Positions 43,601-54,477 are shown, counted from the first letter of the stretch. The stretch: 64,000 nt of DNA from Lentzea tibetensis (GCF_007845675.1 NZ_VOBR01000007.1:306283-370282); one strand, 5' to 3'. The notes: generated from the sequence alone by a model not told the origin. Translations and numbers: made by a program.

Positions 43601-44408
43601 CCAGCACCCCGCCGTCGACCGCGAACCGCGACCGGTCCTCGCCGTTCGCCCACGACGCCACGTCGGCCATGTCCGGCCGGTCCGGTGTGGACTGCCCGCC
43701 GACCGGGATGAACGACGGCTCGAACGCGAACGGGAAGCTCGCGGTGCTCCGCGCCGCCAGCGCCAGCTGCCGCACCCGGTGGTCGAGCTCCTCGGCGGTG
43801 AAGTCGTCCCTGCTCCGCGACTCCTGCGCCGGGTGCGCCCAGTCGTACGGGTCGCGGCGGAACAGGAAGCTGCCCTGGTGCACCGACTGCGTCAGCGGCT
43901 GGCCGAGGTCGTCGTACGTCACCGTCGGCACGCCGCCCAGCAGCGTGGTGGTGATGCGCAGGTCGATCGGTCGCTCGTTCGGTGGCGTCGGGTCGAAGTC
44001 GGTCGTCAGCCTGCCCAGCGCCTCCTGCAGCCTCGGCAGGAAGAACTCGTCGCCCTTCAGCAGCGACACCGGCTGCCCCTGGAACGGAGTGCGCAGCAAC
44101 TGCTCCATGCGCCCCTGCTCAGCCCACAGGTCACGCAGCCTCGACAGGTCCGCACTGCGGTTGACCTGCGACAACGCCAGCGCCGCACCGTTGATCCCGC
44201 CGGCCGACGTACCCGCGATGACGTCCGCGCGCGCCGTGCTCCCCACCAGGTCCAGCAGGTCCGCGTACAGCCCGTCCGACCTCGTCAGCCGGTCGAGCTC
44301 CAGCACCACGCCGCCCATCCAGACGGCGAGGCTCACACCCCCGTTGAGCACCACGGCGAAGCGGACTTCTTCCCGCGGCATCGAATCCCCGTAGGCCACA
44401 GCGGCCAC
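40677..44408 (-). CDS. Large patatin-like phospholipase with DUF3376 and C-terminal membrane helices
   Basis: The 1243-residue protein has an N-terminal patatin domain (about 10-330): the oxyanion block NGGVSLAVWMGGV, nucleophile Ser68 in GTSAGG and dyad Asp265 in VDGGVLVNTP. A long helical DUF3376-type middle (to about 890) follows, then eight or so hydrophobic helices between about 920 and 1200. It should hydrolyse lipid acyl esters at the membrane. The start may instead be ATG 44381 (MPREEVRF), which fits the family better. Its stop overlaps that of the convergent fusion gene. Confidence 0.86.
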   Translation of the reverse strand: MAAVAYGDSMPREEVRFAVVLNGGVSLAVWMGGVVLELDRLTRSDGLYADLLDLVGSTARADVIAGTSAGGINGAALALSQVNRSADLSRLRDLWAEQGRMEQLLRTPFQGQPVSLLKGDEFFLPRLQEALGRLTTDFDPTPPNERPIDLRITTTLLGGVPTVTYDDLGQPLTQSVHQGSFLFRRDPYDWAHPAQESRSRDDFTAEELDHRVRQLALAARSTASFPFAFEPSFIPVGGQSTPDRPDMADVASWANGEDRSRFAVDGGVLVNTPTREALEAIDRMPADGPVRRVMLLVFPHAAPPGTEPLAAMQAKGPTTISAGGRLLAAMSSQSGRTYVEKIEAHNRQAASSRGGRTALLDRLVADPGSVADELYALADKLYGHYEEMRIRQVARDVTTRRFTAEAGQSFERVRRSAEAAQRTWKQKYKSLPYVPDVRPPALLADMARPDAGWGWGIAMAERLGAAALDLLKRLVWVAPDGDAERICVARKQLHEVRADLRRLREELEETSNGKLDEDFWSRQLSMYTEQMLGPADRFVGRDVREQVNRIGRIVADAQLVLRGLDDRRLRMGGLCSWRALFAEEYTASEVAAGLGDAQLSSYLLTSAEIWQQVWLSRLLALEIAGTCLSDDPSTGFDQPVELVQVSLQTRNAFAEQSITADDKAGGASLSRFSGFLKRSWRVNDWIWGRLDGATMLCRLLFDPRRLKRIDMLGRPDDDPRSPAERAEETVAALAEKLFGSSVPAEVATCCADAVRELTEVYSAADEELEPTCNSLAELAAWGLHAKIICDELPRLRQAIIADRGDGSDARSRGELFLQEHAHLLQRLEFPSEHTVSLGIAALRAFDRAGIGREPLNQEASSDQMIRTAATAAAVAVTVADSGQSGLAAVRPVTRALRGAALLPYWTITGLTRGGKLAQFLGLLGFAIGGALVVMAMFGLLPNWATGPAAAFGGATLLAAFGYAALRSGTMLHGLVLLSPVIPLGVVAVERLQDQASRSQMITGTVTVGSIVLVVGALMVIGSLPAPIRTPLAVAADFRPGKYVRRYWRHVTALAVVAGLVWLTLAFRLHEQRWLVLLTTGLVIAFGVRAALAGGKSLQRWRREDGAWATERAEPPAAATAGWAVIYGIGFLLLAAAMLMFRPTGWGWSAAIGTAVVFGLVLLLVTSWLVPRRERRRIARQLVTEAIPAVYCTADTCEDVLRARLEGHALLYRFLVTGEGEHPARLTLTPAGHDVVRRIRQKLY

Positions 44409-44508
44409 CCCTGTGTCTCGCGCGTTCCGATCCCCCGAACGATCTTTCCAGCTACTGGGTAGTCGTCCGGCGAGGGGAATGGGTTACGCCGCGATCCGCT
44501 GAACGGGG

Positions 44509-44823
44509 TCAGGTCGCGGGGACGACCGGCCCACCTTCCTCCACCACGACGCGCCCGTCGTAGTGGGCCGGAAGGTCGGTCGCCTTGGCCGGATCCGGCG
44601 TCCGCACCACGACCACGTCGCGGACGTAGTCGGGGCCCGCGCTGGTGATCTGCACACCGCGCTGCTTCCAGTGGTCCATGTCGGCGAGCACCCGCTGGGT
44701 GAGCGCGGGCAGGTCCTCCCGCACCGAGGGCGATGGCCGCAGGCTCGGCGAGGGCCGTTCGGTGCTCACGGGCCCGGAGCACGCCGCGACCACCAGCGCG
44801 CACGCCACCAGAAGGAAACGCAT
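44509..44823 (-). CDS. Small lipoprotein
   Basis: The 104-residue protein begins MRFLLVACALVVAACSG, a lipoprotein signal with Cys at position 15 of the lipobox VAAC. ATG 44823 has GGAGG five bases upstream; the longer frame lacks one. The mature part is short, with a Ser/Pro-rich linker and a small alpha/beta segment (YVRDVVVVRTPDPAK). No domain is recognised. It follows the protease gene on the same strand. Confidence 0.75.
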   Translation of the reverse strand: MRFLLVACALVVAACSGPVSTERPSPSLRPSPSVREDLPALTQRVLADMDHWKQRGVQITSAGPDYVRDVVVVRTPDPAKATDLPAHYDGRVVVEEGGPVVPAT

Positions 44824-44882
44824 CACAACCTCCGAACGCGAACCGCGCCCCGGAGGATCACACCTCCGGGGCGCGGAACGAA

Positions 44883-46118
44883 TCAACCCGTCTTCACCGT
44901 GCCACCGAACGCGCGTGCCGCGTCCACCACGTTGATGTGCCACCCGATGGTGGAGCACCTCCGGCCGTTGTAGACGAGGCCCGTGCAGCGGGCACCGTCC
45001 TGCGGCGTGATGGCGGAGATGATCCCGCGAGCGGAGACACGGGTGAAGTCGTTGTTGAACGGCGCACCCGTGGGGCCCCCGCTGTCGCCCTGGCCGACGG
45101 ACGCGACGCCCTCCTCGTTGAGCGTGCGGAACGCAGGACCGACGTTGCCCTGGTTCTCCAGCGGGAAGAACTGGTCGACCGCGGTGACCCGGAGCGTCGA
45201 GGCGCCGGAGAACGAGCCGGAGGCGAACACGTAGGAGTCGAGGCCGGGGTTGCCCGAACCCGCGACGGTGCGACCGTCGCCCGCTCCGTTGTTGTACGAC
45301 CCGGTGTAGATCGCCGGGTCGTACGTGCGGCCGGTGAGGATGTTGGCGTCCATGTTCTGCACGCCGGTCTCACTGCGGCCGATGTGCTCGTTGTTCCCGT
45401 CCGGGGTGTGCCAGTCGACCCGCTGGCCGCAGTGCCACGCCGTCAGCATCGCGTCCGGGTTCTGGTTGCGCCGGATCGCGAACGAGGTCGTGCAGTAGGT
45501 GTAGCCGCCGCTGACCTCGCGTTCCATCGCCGCACCCGCCCAGAACGGAGGGGTGTCGGCCCACCGCGCCGAGGCGACGGCCCGCTCGGAGCGTTCCGCG
45601 GACAGCCGCACCGGGATGTCGCCGAACGTCATGGCCTGCGCCTCGGCCGCGACGACGTCCTGGGCGCAGATGGCGTACTCGAGTCCGGACATGTCGGGCA
45701 GCGGGCCGACGCGGGTCACGCGTCCGGCGACGATCGCCGGAGGCTGGTCCGCGAACGCCTTCGCCGCCTTCAGCAGGTCGGCGCGGGAGTAGGCGGCCGG
45801 TTTGAGGTCCACGGCGAGCGCGTGGGCCATCGTCTTGATCTGGGCGGGCACCGCACCCTTCCAGCGCAGCGTGACCTTCCTGGCCGCGTGGTCGAAGCGG
45901 AACCCGGCGAACTCGGGCCGGTTCTCGGCGAGCGGGCGGAGCCGGTCGGTGACCCGGTCCATTTCCGCCTGCGCGGAGAACCGCGGGTCTTCCAGAACGG
46001 GAGCAGGCCCCTTGCCCGGCGTCTTGGTGACGTCGGCGGTGGCCGGGACGAGACCGAGCGCGAGCCCGGTCGCGGCAGTGATGAGGGCAGCACAAATACG
46101 CGATTTGTTGCGCGACAA
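44883..46118 (-). CDS. Secreted trypsin-like serine protease (S1 family) with propeptide
   Basis: The 411-residue protein has a signal peptide (ICAALITAATGLALGLVPATA), a prodomain of about 160-180 residues and a chymotrypsin-fold catalytic domain. The triad is visible as His229 (LTAWHCG), Asp257 (NMDANIL) and Ser346 (GQGDSGGP). Paired cysteines around the His loop and near the C terminus fit disulfides. The layout matches actinobacterial secreted proteases of the alpha-lytic/streptogrisin type, where the propeptide assists folding. Confidence 0.9.
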   Translation of the reverse strand: MSRNKSRICAALITAATGLALGLVPATADVTKTPGKGPAPVLEDPRFSAQAEMDRVTDRLRPLAENRPEFAGFRFDHAARKVTLRWKGAVPAQIKTMAHALAVDLKPAAYSRADLLKAAKAFADQPPAIVAGRVTRVGPLPDMSGLEYAICAQDVVAAEAQAMTFGDIPVRLSAERSERAVASARWADTPPFWAGAAMEREVSGGYTYCTTSFAIRRNQNPDAMLTAWHCGQRVDWHTPDGNNEHIGRSETGVQNMDANILTGRTYDPAIYTGSYNNGAGDGRTVAGSGNPGLDSYVFASGSFSGASTLRVTAVDQFFPLENQGNVGPAFRTLNEEGVASVGQGDSGGPTGAPFNNDFTRVSARGIISAITPQDGARCTGLVYNGRRCSTIGWHINVVDAARAFGGTVKTG

Positions 46119-46237
46119 GATGTTCCCCAGTGTGTGTGAAACGAGTCAGCGCACATGGCGCCGGAAACCCCCCAGGTTTCACGCTGATCCTGGCAGGTCC
46201 GGCGAATCCGATCAACGGGGAACGAAAGCCGTTCCGC

Positions 46238-47773
46238 TCAGACTGTTTCGCGTCTCAACAGGGGTTTGATGCGGTTCTTCGACAGCAGCACGACCACGCC
46301 GAACGTGATCACCGCGCCGGCCACCGCCTGCGGGACCGTGTAGGCGCGTCCGTCGAACGCGGACCCGGTGGGCGGCAGGATGATCGCGATCACCGCGGAC
46401 ACGGACATGGCGAACGTGCGGAAGCGCGGCCCGACGACGGCGGTCGCGAGCGGCAGCATCGCCCACAGCACGTACCAGGGCTGCAGCACCGGTCCGAGCA
46501 CCAGCACCGCGCCCAGTCCGGCGCCCAGGCCGTTCATCGCCTTGATCCGGCCGCGGAACGACTTCCACAGCAGCATGATCATGATCACCACGGACACGAC
46601 CTGGCCGAGCACGCGGGTGATGCCGATCATCGCCTCGGTGTGGTTGCCGAGCCCGAGCAGCAGGCCGGTGCCGCCACCGAGGAACCCGATCGCCGTCGGC
46701 GGTGACATCCACGACTTCACGGTCGACGCGACGTTGAGCGTCTCGACCCAGCCGAAGCCGAACCCGGTCGCCAGGCACACCACCGTCACGACGACACCGG
46801 CGATCACGGCCATCAGCGCCGCGGACTTCAGCAGGTCGCGGATCGAACCACCCAGCTTGCGCGCCAGCAGCACGCCGAGGAACCCGAGCGCGGCCATCGC
46901 GGGGATCTTGACCATCGCGCCGAGCACGATCGTCGTCGCGCCCAGCACGACCCACGACCAGCGCAGGGGTTCCAGCCCGCGCAGCGCCAGCTCCAGGCCG
47001 ACCAGCATCAGGCCGAGCGCGAGGCCGTCGTTGTGCACGCCGATGACGATGTGGAACAGCACCAGCGGGTTCAGCGCGCCCAGCCACAGCGCGCCGACCG
47101 GCGGCACGCCGAACCGCGCGGCGAGCCGGGGGAGCGCCCACACGATCATCCCGAGACCGACCAGCACCAGCAGCCGGTGCACGAACACACCCGGCAGCAC
47201 GTGGTCGCCGGTGATCATCGACGTGACCCGGCCGAACGCCAGGAACAGCGGCCCGTACGGCGCGGGCGTCTCACGCCATATGTTCGGCACGCCGCGCGTC
47301 AGGTCGTGGTCGACACCCAGCGCGGACGCCGGGCCCAGCTCGTACGGGTCGAGCCCGCGCGCGGCGATCTCGCTCTGCGCGAGGTAGCTGTAGACGTCCC
47401 GGCTGAACATCGGCACGCAGAACACCAGCGGCACGGTCCACATCAGCAGCGTGCGGTCGAGCTGCGACCGCGACGCCAGCCGGGGACGGCCGGGGCGCAC
47501 GAACCTGCCCAGCACCAGCCACGCCGAGACGATCATGAAGATGCCGGTCCACACGACGCCCATCGCCACGCTGGGCATCCGGCCGAGCAGGCCGAGCACC
47601 GGCACGCCGTTGAGCGGGTTGTAGATCGGGGTCGCGCCGCCGCCCAGCGAGCCGACGGCCAGCAGCAGTGCGCCGATCGTGCCCCACCTGCGGACGATGT
47701 CGAGCTGACGGCGTTCGGAACCGTCCAGGGCGTCGCTGTCCGAGGTCACGACTCCGCCATCCGTGTCAGCCAC
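46238..47773 (-). CDS. mptB: MptB-like polyprenol-phosphomannose-dependent alpha-1,6-mannosyltransferase
   Basis: The 511-residue GT-C membrane protein has about 12-13 helices. The first loop carries the GT-C acidic region (CVPMFSRDVYSYLAQ) and the segment NPLNGVP; the family motif HNDGLALGLMLVGLELA, seen as VHNDGLALGL, is intact. In mycobacteria and corynebacteria MptB extends the alpha-1,6-mannan core of lipomannan. Its place beside sufR is the same as Rv1459c next to Rv1460. Divergent from sufR. Confidence 0.9.
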   Translation of the reverse strand: MADTDGGVVTSDSDALDGSERRQLDIVRRWGTIGALLLAVGSLGGGATPIYNPLNGVPVLGLLGRMPSVAMGVVWTGIFMIVSAWLVLGRFVRPGRPRLASRSQLDRTLLMWTVPLVFCVPMFSRDVYSYLAQSEIAARGLDPYELGPASALGVDHDLTRGVPNIWRETPAPYGPLFLAFGRVTSMITGDHVLPGVFVHRLLVLVGLGMIVWALPRLAARFGVPPVGALWLGALNPLVLFHIVIGVHNDGLALGLMLVGLELALRGLEPLRWSWVVLGATTIVLGAMVKIPAMAALGFLGVLLARKLGGSIRDLLKSAALMAVIAGVVVTVVCLATGFGFGWVETLNVASTVKSWMSPPTAIGFLGGGTGLLLGLGNHTEAMIGITRVLGQVVSVVIMIMLLWKSFRGRIKAMNGLGAGLGAVLVLGPVLQPWYVLWAMLPLATAVVGPRFRTFAMSVSAVIAIILPPTGSAFDGRAYTVPQAVAGAVITFGVVVLLSKNRIKPLLRRETV

Positions 47774-47796
47774 GCCTGGCAGGGTAGCGACCGCCC

Positions 47797-47826
47797 GTCA
47801 CAGGTGAGTCAGGTCACCCCTGTGAC
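47797..47826. promoter_or_regulatory. Inverted repeat in the mptB-sufR intergenic region
   Basis: GTCACAGG and CCTGTGAC form perfect 8-bp arms separated by 14 bases; allowing a two-base bulge the pairing extends inward through TGA/TCA. It lies 24 bases from the mptB start and 44 from sufR, so it could be an operator for either gene. Confidence 0.5.
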
Positions 47827-47856
47827 GTGGATCTTTGCTACTCCGGCGGAAATAAG

Positions 47857-47870
47857 CAACACTGGTGTTG
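47857..47870. promoter_or_regulatory. Putative SufR operator, CAAC-N6-GTTG
   Basis: The sequence CAACACTGGTGTTG is a perfect palindrome of form CAAC-N6-GTTG, which is the operator known for SufR repressors in cyanobacteria and reported for actinobacterial SufR. It ends on the first base of the sufR GTG start, so bound SufR would block its own transcription or early elongation, giving autoregulation of the whole suf operon according to Fe-S supply. Confidence 0.75.
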
Positions 47871-48571
47871 TGAAAAACGCCGGGACCCACTCTGACGCCG
47901 TGCACGCGCACGACGGCAGGACCCGGCACGCCGTCGCGCGACTCCTGCTGGAGCAGGGGCCGGTGACCGCGGCGGCGGTGGCCGAGGAGCTGGGCATCAG
48001 CCCCACGGCCGTGCGCAGGCACATCGACGTGCTCGTCGCGGACGGTGAGGCGGAGAGCCGGGAGGCGTCCAGCCGCGTGCAACGCGGTCGTGGTCGTCCC
48101 GCCAAGCTCTTCCTGCTCACCGACTCAGGGCGCGCCCGCTTCGGGCACGCCTACGACGACCTCGCGGTCGCCGCGCTGCGCTTCCTCGCCGAACAGGGCG
48201 GGGAGGACGCGATCAGGGCGTTCGCCCAGCGCCGTGTCGACTCGCTCGTGGACCGGCACCGGACGGCGATCGTGGCCCAGGCCACTCCCGCCGACCGCGC
48301 CAAGGCCCTTGCGACCGCCCTGACCAGGGAGGGCTACGCTGCGTCGGCACGCCACGTAGGGGCTGGCGAGCAGTTGTGCCAGCACCACTGCCCGGTCGCT
48401 CACGTGGCGGCCGAGTTCCCCCAGCTGTGCGAGACCGAGACCGAGGCCTTCGCGGACTTGCTCGGTACTCACGTGCAGCGCCTCGCGACGATTGCAGGCG
48501 GCCACGCCGTGTGCACGACGCACATCCCGAACACTGTTCAACGGATCCCAGATGGAGGGGAGCCCGCATGA
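47870..48571 (+). CDS. sufR: SufR, Fe-S-sensing winged-helix repressor of the suf operon
   Basis: The 233-residue protein has an N-terminal DNA-binding domain ([21 protein letters not shown]) and basic wing RGRGRPAK. The C-terminal part carries the cluster ligands: Cys170, Cys174 and Cys187 ([15 protein letters not shown]), with a further Cys215. When the cluster is bound the protein represses suf; cluster loss relieves it. Start GTG 47870 overlaps the operator. Its TGA overlaps the sufB ATG (48568-48571). Confidence 0.93.
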   Translation: MKNAGTHSDAVHAHDGRTRHAVARLLLEQGPVTAAAVAEELGISPTAVRRHIDVLVADGEAESREASSRVQRGRGRPAKLFLLTDSGRARFGHAYDDLAVAALRFLAEQGGEDAIRAFAQRRVDSLVDRHRTAIVAQATPADRAKALATALTREGYAASARHVGAGEQLCQHHCPVAHVAAEFPQLCETETEAFADLLGTHVQRLATIAGGHAVCTTHIPNTVQRIPDGGEPA

Positions 48572-50025
48572 CTGCCGCTGCCGAGCAGCGCACACCCACC
48601 ACGGTGCAGGCTCAGCCGCTCAGCCAGGAAGAGACCCTGGCCAGTATCGGCGCTTACGAGTTCGGCTGGTCCGACTCGGACACCGCTGGTGAGAGCGCTC
48701 GCCGAGGCCTGAACGAGGACGTCGTTCGGGACATCTCGGCGAAGAAGAACGAGCCCGAGTGGATGCTCGACTACCGGCTGAAGGCGCTGCGGCTCTTCGA
48801 CCTGAAGCCGATGCCGAACTGGGGTGCCGACCTCTCAGGGATCGACTTCGACTCGATCAAGTACTTCGTGCGTTCCACGGAGAAGCAGGCCCAGAGCTGG
48901 GAAGACCTGCCCGAGGACATCAAGAACACGTACGACCGGCTGGGCATCCCCGAGGCGGAGAAGCAGCGCCTCGTCGCGGGTGTCGCCGCTCAGTACGAGT
49001 CCGAGGTCGTCTACCACGCGATCCGCGAGGACCTCGAGGCGCAGGGCGTCATCTTCCAGGACACCGACACCGCGCTGAAGGAGCACCCGGAGCTCTTCAA
49101 GGAGTACTTCGGCTCCGTCATCCCCGCCGGTGACAACAAGTTCTCCGCGCTGAACTCCGCGACCTGGTCCGGTGGCTCGTTCATCTACGTCCCCAAGGGC
49201 GTCCGGGTGGACATCCCGCTGCAGGCCTACTTCCGGATCAACACCGAGAACATGGGTCAGTTCGAGCGGACGCTGATCATCGTCGACGAAGACGCCTACG
49301 TGCACTACGTCGAAGGCTGCACCGCGCCGATCTACTCTTCCGACTCGCTGCACTCGGCCGTCGTCGAGATCATCGTGAAGAAGGGCGGCCGCTGCCGCTA
49401 CACGACCATCCAGAACTGGTCGAACAACGTCTACAACCTGGTCACCAAGCGCGCCAAGGCGGAAGCAGGCGCGACCATGGAGTGGATCGACGGCAACATC
49501 GGTTCCAAGGTGACCATGAAGTACCCGGCCGTCTTCCTGATGGGCGAGCACGCCAAGGGCGAGGTCCTCTCGATCGCGTTCGCGGGCGAGGGCCAGCACC
49601 AGGACGCGGGCGCCAAGATGGTGCACCTCGCGCCGCACACGTCGTCGACGATCATCTCGAAGTCGGTGGCCCGCGGCGGCGGTCGCACGTCGTACCGCGG
49701 CCTCGTGCAGGTGAACAAGCGTGCGCACCACTCGAAGTCCACGGTGAAGTGCGACGCGCTGCTGGTCGACACCATCAGCCGCTCGGACACCTACCCGTAC
49801 GTCGACGTCCGCGAGGACGACGTGCAGATGGGCCACGAGGCGACCGTCTCCAAGGTCTCCGAGGACCAGCTGTTCTACCTGATGTCGCGCGGTCTGGGCG
49901 AGGACGAGGCCATGGCCATGATCGTGCGCGGGTTCGTCGAGCCCATCGCGCGCGAGCTGCCCATGGAGTACGCACTCGAGCTGAACCGCCTGATCGAACT
50001 GCAGATGGAAGGGGCCGTCGGCTGA
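48568..50025 (+). CDS. sufB: Fe-S cluster assembly scaffold subunit SufB
   Basis: The 485-residue SufB forms the SufBC2D scaffold on which clusters are built. Conserved blocks include [27 protein letters not shown]-like [15 protein letters not shown] and [18 protein letters not shown] ribosome site precedes ATG 48568. Unlike mycobacterial SufB, the sequence is continuous and carries no intein. It is coupled to sufR by an ATGA overlap. Confidence 0.97.
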   Translation: MTAAAEQRTPTTVQAQPLSQEETLASIGAYEFGWSDSDTAGESARRGLNEDVVRDISAKKNEPEWMLDYRLKALRLFDLKPMPNWGADLSGIDFDSIKYFVRSTEKQAQSWEDLPEDIKNTYDRLGIPEAEKQRLVAGVAAQYESEVVYHAIREDLEAQGVIFQDTDTALKEHPELFKEYFGSVIPAGDNKFSALNSATWSGGSFIYVPKGVRVDIPLQAYFRINTENMGQFERTLIIVDEDAYVHYVEGCTAPIYSSDSLHSAVVEIIVKKGGRCRYTTIQNWSNNVYNLVTKRAKAEAGATMEWIDGNIGSKVTMKYPAVFLMGEHAKGEVLSIAFAGEGQHQDAGAKMVHLAPHTSSTIISKSVARGGGRTSYRGLVQVNKRAHHSKSTVKCDALLVDTISRSDTYPYVDVREDDVQMGHEATVSKVSEDQLFYLMSRGLGEDEAMAMIVRGFVEPIARELPMEYALELNRLIELQMEGAVG

Positions 50026-50026
50026 C

Positions 50027-51208
50027 ATGGCCGCCATTTCGAATACGGCTGACACCCAGCACGGCTTGACCGCCCACTCGCACGGGGCCGGTGTGCCCGT
50101 GGCTTCTCGGGCGGACCACTTCACGTCGTTCGACGTGGAGGCTTTCGAGATCCCCGGTGGCCGCGAGGAGATCTGGCGCTTCACGCCGATGAAGCGCCTG
50201 GCGGACCTGCACAAGGGCGCTCCCGCCACCGGCACGGCGACCGTCGAGGTCGCCGCCGCCGAGGGCGTCACCGTGGAGAAGGTCGCCAACGGCGACGCGC
50301 GACTCGGTGTCGCGGGCGTCCCCGGTGACCGGATCGCGGCGCAGGCGTACACCTCGTTCACCGAGGCGACCGTCGTGACGCTGCCGAAGGACACCAAGGT
50401 CGAGCCGACCACGATCACCGTCACCGGTCCCGGTGCCGGCCAGGTCGCGTACGGCCACCTGCAGGTCAAGGCGGAGATGTTCGCCGAGGCCGCCGTGGTC
50501 GTCGACCACCGCGGCTCCGGTGCGTACGCGGACAACATCGAGTTCGTCGTCGCGGACGGCGCGCACCTCACCGTCATCGTCCTGAACGACTGGGCCGACG
50601 ACGCGGTGCACGTGTCCTCGCACCACGCGAAGCTCGGTCGTGACGCGACCCTGCGGCACACCGTGGTGACCCTGGGCGGCGACCTCGTCCGCGTGACGCC
50701 GACCGTGGCGTACGCGGGTCGCGGTGGCGACGCCGAGCTCGTCGGCCTGTACTTCGCCGACGCGGGCCAGCACTTCGAGCACCGGCCGTTCATCGACCAC
50801 GCGGTCGCGAACTGCCGCAGCAACGTCGTCTACAAGGGCGCGCTGCAGGGCGAGGGCGCGCACACCGTGTGGATCGGCGACGTGCTGATCCGCGCGGCGG
50901 CCGAGGGCACCGAGACGTTCGAGCTCAACCGCAACCTGATCCTGACCGACGGCGCGCGCGCCGACTCGGTGCCGAACCTGGAGATCGAGACCGGCGAGAT
51001 CGAGGGTGCCGGCCACGCCAGCGCCACCGGCCGGTTCGACGACGAGCAGCTGTTCTACCTGCAGGCCAGGGGAATCCCGGAGAAGCAGGCGCGGCGTCTC
51101 GTCGTGCGCGGCTTCTTCCAGGAGCTGATCGCGAAGATCTCCGTGCCCGAGGTGCGCGAGCGCCTGGAGGCCGCGATCGAGGCTGAACTGCAGGCGGTCG
51201 AAGCGTGA
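50027..51208 (+). CDS. sufD: Fe-S cluster assembly subunit SufD
   Basis: The 393-residue SufD pairs with SufB in the SufBCD complex. The N-terminal part has the SufD-typical EEIWRFTPM; the beta-helix core has NIEFVVADGAHLTV and the C-terminal end GRFDDEQLFYLQARGIPEKQARR, recognised as DEQLFYLQARG. It begins one base after the sufB stop and overlaps the Rieske gene start (GTGA, 51205-51208). Confidence 0.95.
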   Translation: MAAISNTADTQHGLTAHSHGAGVPVASRADHFTSFDVEAFEIPGGREEIWRFTPMKRLADLHKGAPATGTATVEVAAAEGVTVEKVANGDARLGVAGVPGDRIAAQAYTSFTEATVVTLPKDTKVEPTTITVTGPGAGQVAYGHLQVKAEMFAEAAVVVDHRGSGAYADNIEFVVADGAHLTVIVLNDWADDAVHVSSHHAKLGRDATLRHTVVTLGGDLVRVTPTVAYAGRGGDAELVGLYFADAGQHFEHRPFIDHAVANCRSNVVYKGALQGEGAHTVWIGDVLIRAAAEGTETFELNRNLILTDGARADSVPNLEIETGEIEGAGHASATGRFDDEQLFYLQARGIPEKQARRLVVRGFFQELIAKISVPEVRERLEAAIEAELQAVEA

Positions 51209-51519
51209 TCCGCGTGTGTGCACTGTCCGATTTGGACGACCGCAAGCCGTTCGGTGCCGAGGTCGACGACGTTGACGTCGTCCTCGTCCGGGACGGCGAG
51301 CGGGTGCACGCACTGCAGGACCTCTGCTCGCACGCCGCGGTCTCGCTCAGCGAGGGCGAGGTCTCCCGCAAGGGGATCGAGTGCTGGTTGCACGGGTCGT
51401 GCTTCGACCTCGAGACCGGCAAGCCGAACTCGCTGCCCGCGACCGACCCGGTCGACGTCTACGCCGTCGACATCCGTGACGGCGACGTGTTCGTCGACGT
51501 CACCGTCACCACGAACTGA
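51205..51519 (+). CDS. Rieske-type [2Fe-2S] ferredoxin of the suf operon
   Basis: The 104-residue protein has the Rieske ligand pairs in DLCSHAAVSLSEG and CWLHGSCFDLETG, i.e. C-x-H ... C-x2-H. Rieske proteins of this NirD/BphF type carry electrons; in actinobacterial suf operons one is regularly found between sufD and sufC. A role in supplying electrons for cluster assembly is inference. Start GTG 51205. Confidence 0.93.
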   Translation: MIRVCALSDLDDRKPFGAEVDDVDVVLVRDGERVHALQDLCSHAAVSLSEGEVSRKGIECWLHGSCFDLETGKPNSLPATDPVDVYAVDIRDGDVFVDVTVTTN

Positions 51520-51549
51520 CTTTCGCACCACCAGGAGATACAGGTAGTC

Positions 51550-53626
<2,077 letters not shown>

Positions 53627-53627
53627 C

Positions 53628-54074
53628 ATGCAGCTGCAGCAGATGTACCAGGAGATCATCCTGGACCACTACAAGCGCCCGCACGGTCGCGGCCTGCGCG
53701 ACCCGTACGACGCCGAGTCGTTCCAGGTCAACCCGACCTGCGGCGACGAGGTGACGCTGCGGGTGCACGTCGTCGACGACGTCGTGACCGACGTGTCGTA
53801 CGACGGCCAGGGCTGCTCGATCAGCCAGGCGTCGACCTCGGTGCTGACCGACCTCGTGGTCGGCAAGCCGGTGGGCGAAGCTTTCAAGAAGATGGACGCC
53901 TTCGTCGAGCTCATGCAGGGCCGCGGCCAGATCGAGCCCGACGAGGACGTACTCGAGGACGGCATCGCGTTCGCGGGTGTCGCGAAGTACCCGGCGCGCG
54001 TGAAGTGCGCGCTGCTGGGGTGGATGGCGTTCAAGGACGCGGTGTCCAGGAGCCAGGGAGCGAAGACGGCATGA
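53628..54074 (+). CDS. sufU: SufU-type sulfur acceptor/scaffold
   Basis: The 148-residue IscU-like protein has the three SufU cysteines in NPTCGDEV, GQGCSIS and VKCALLGW, which bind zinc and accept sulfur from SufS. The insertion between the second and third cysteine is typical of SufU and absent in IscU. It starts one base after the sufS stop and overlaps the next gene (ATGA). Confidence 0.95.
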   Translation: MQLQQMYQEIILDHYKRPHGRGLRDPYDAESFQVNPTCGDEVTLRVHVVDDVVTDVSYDGQGCSISQASTSVLTDLVVGKPVGEAFKKMDAFVELMQGRGQIEPDEDVLEDGIAFAGVAKYPARVKCALLGWMAFKDAVSRSQGAKTA

Positions 54075-54463
54075 GCACTTCCGAATCCGAGGTCGTCCGC
54101 GGCGTGGAGGGCATGCCCCCGCTGCCGCCCAAGGCGGACGTGGCCGCACTCGACGACCTCGAAGAGGCCATGCGCGACGTGGTCGACCCCGAGCTGGGCA
54201 TCAACGTCGTGGACCTCGGCCTGGTCTACGACATCCGGGTCGACGCGGAGAACATCGCGACGATCGACATGACCCTCACGTCGGCGGCGTGCCCGCTGAC
54301 CGACGTGATCGAGGACCAGACCCGCGCCGCTCTCACCGGCGGCCCCGGAGGCGGCCTCGTGTCCGACTTCCGGATCAACTGGGTCTGGATGCCGCCGTGG
54401 GGCCCGGAGAAGATCACCGACGACGGGCGCGACCAGCTGCGCGCACTGGGCTTCACCGTCTGA
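54071..54463 (+). CDS. sufT: SufT-like Fe-S assembly factor (DUF59/MIP18)
   Basis: The 130-residue protein has the DUF59 pattern DPELGINVVDLGLVY, then MTLTSAACPLTDVIEDQ with the conserved Cys, and WVWMPPWGPEKI at the end. SufT proteins help mature Fe-S proteins in actinobacteria and firmicutes. Last gene of the suf operon; the transcript ends at the hairpin 54478-54522. Confidence 0.93.
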   Translation: MSTSESEVVRGVEGMPPLPPKADVAALDDLEEAMRDVVDPELGINVVDLGLVYDIRVDAENIATIDMTLTSAACPLTDVIEDQTRAALTGGPGGGLVSDFRINWVWMPPWGPEKITDDGRDQLRALGFTV

Positions 54464-54477
54464 CACCGGTTTCGCTG

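Noticed and set aside
48568-50025. Intein in SufB, as in M. tuberculosis
   Set aside because: The protein has normal SufB length and unbroken family blocks; no splicing motifs are seen.
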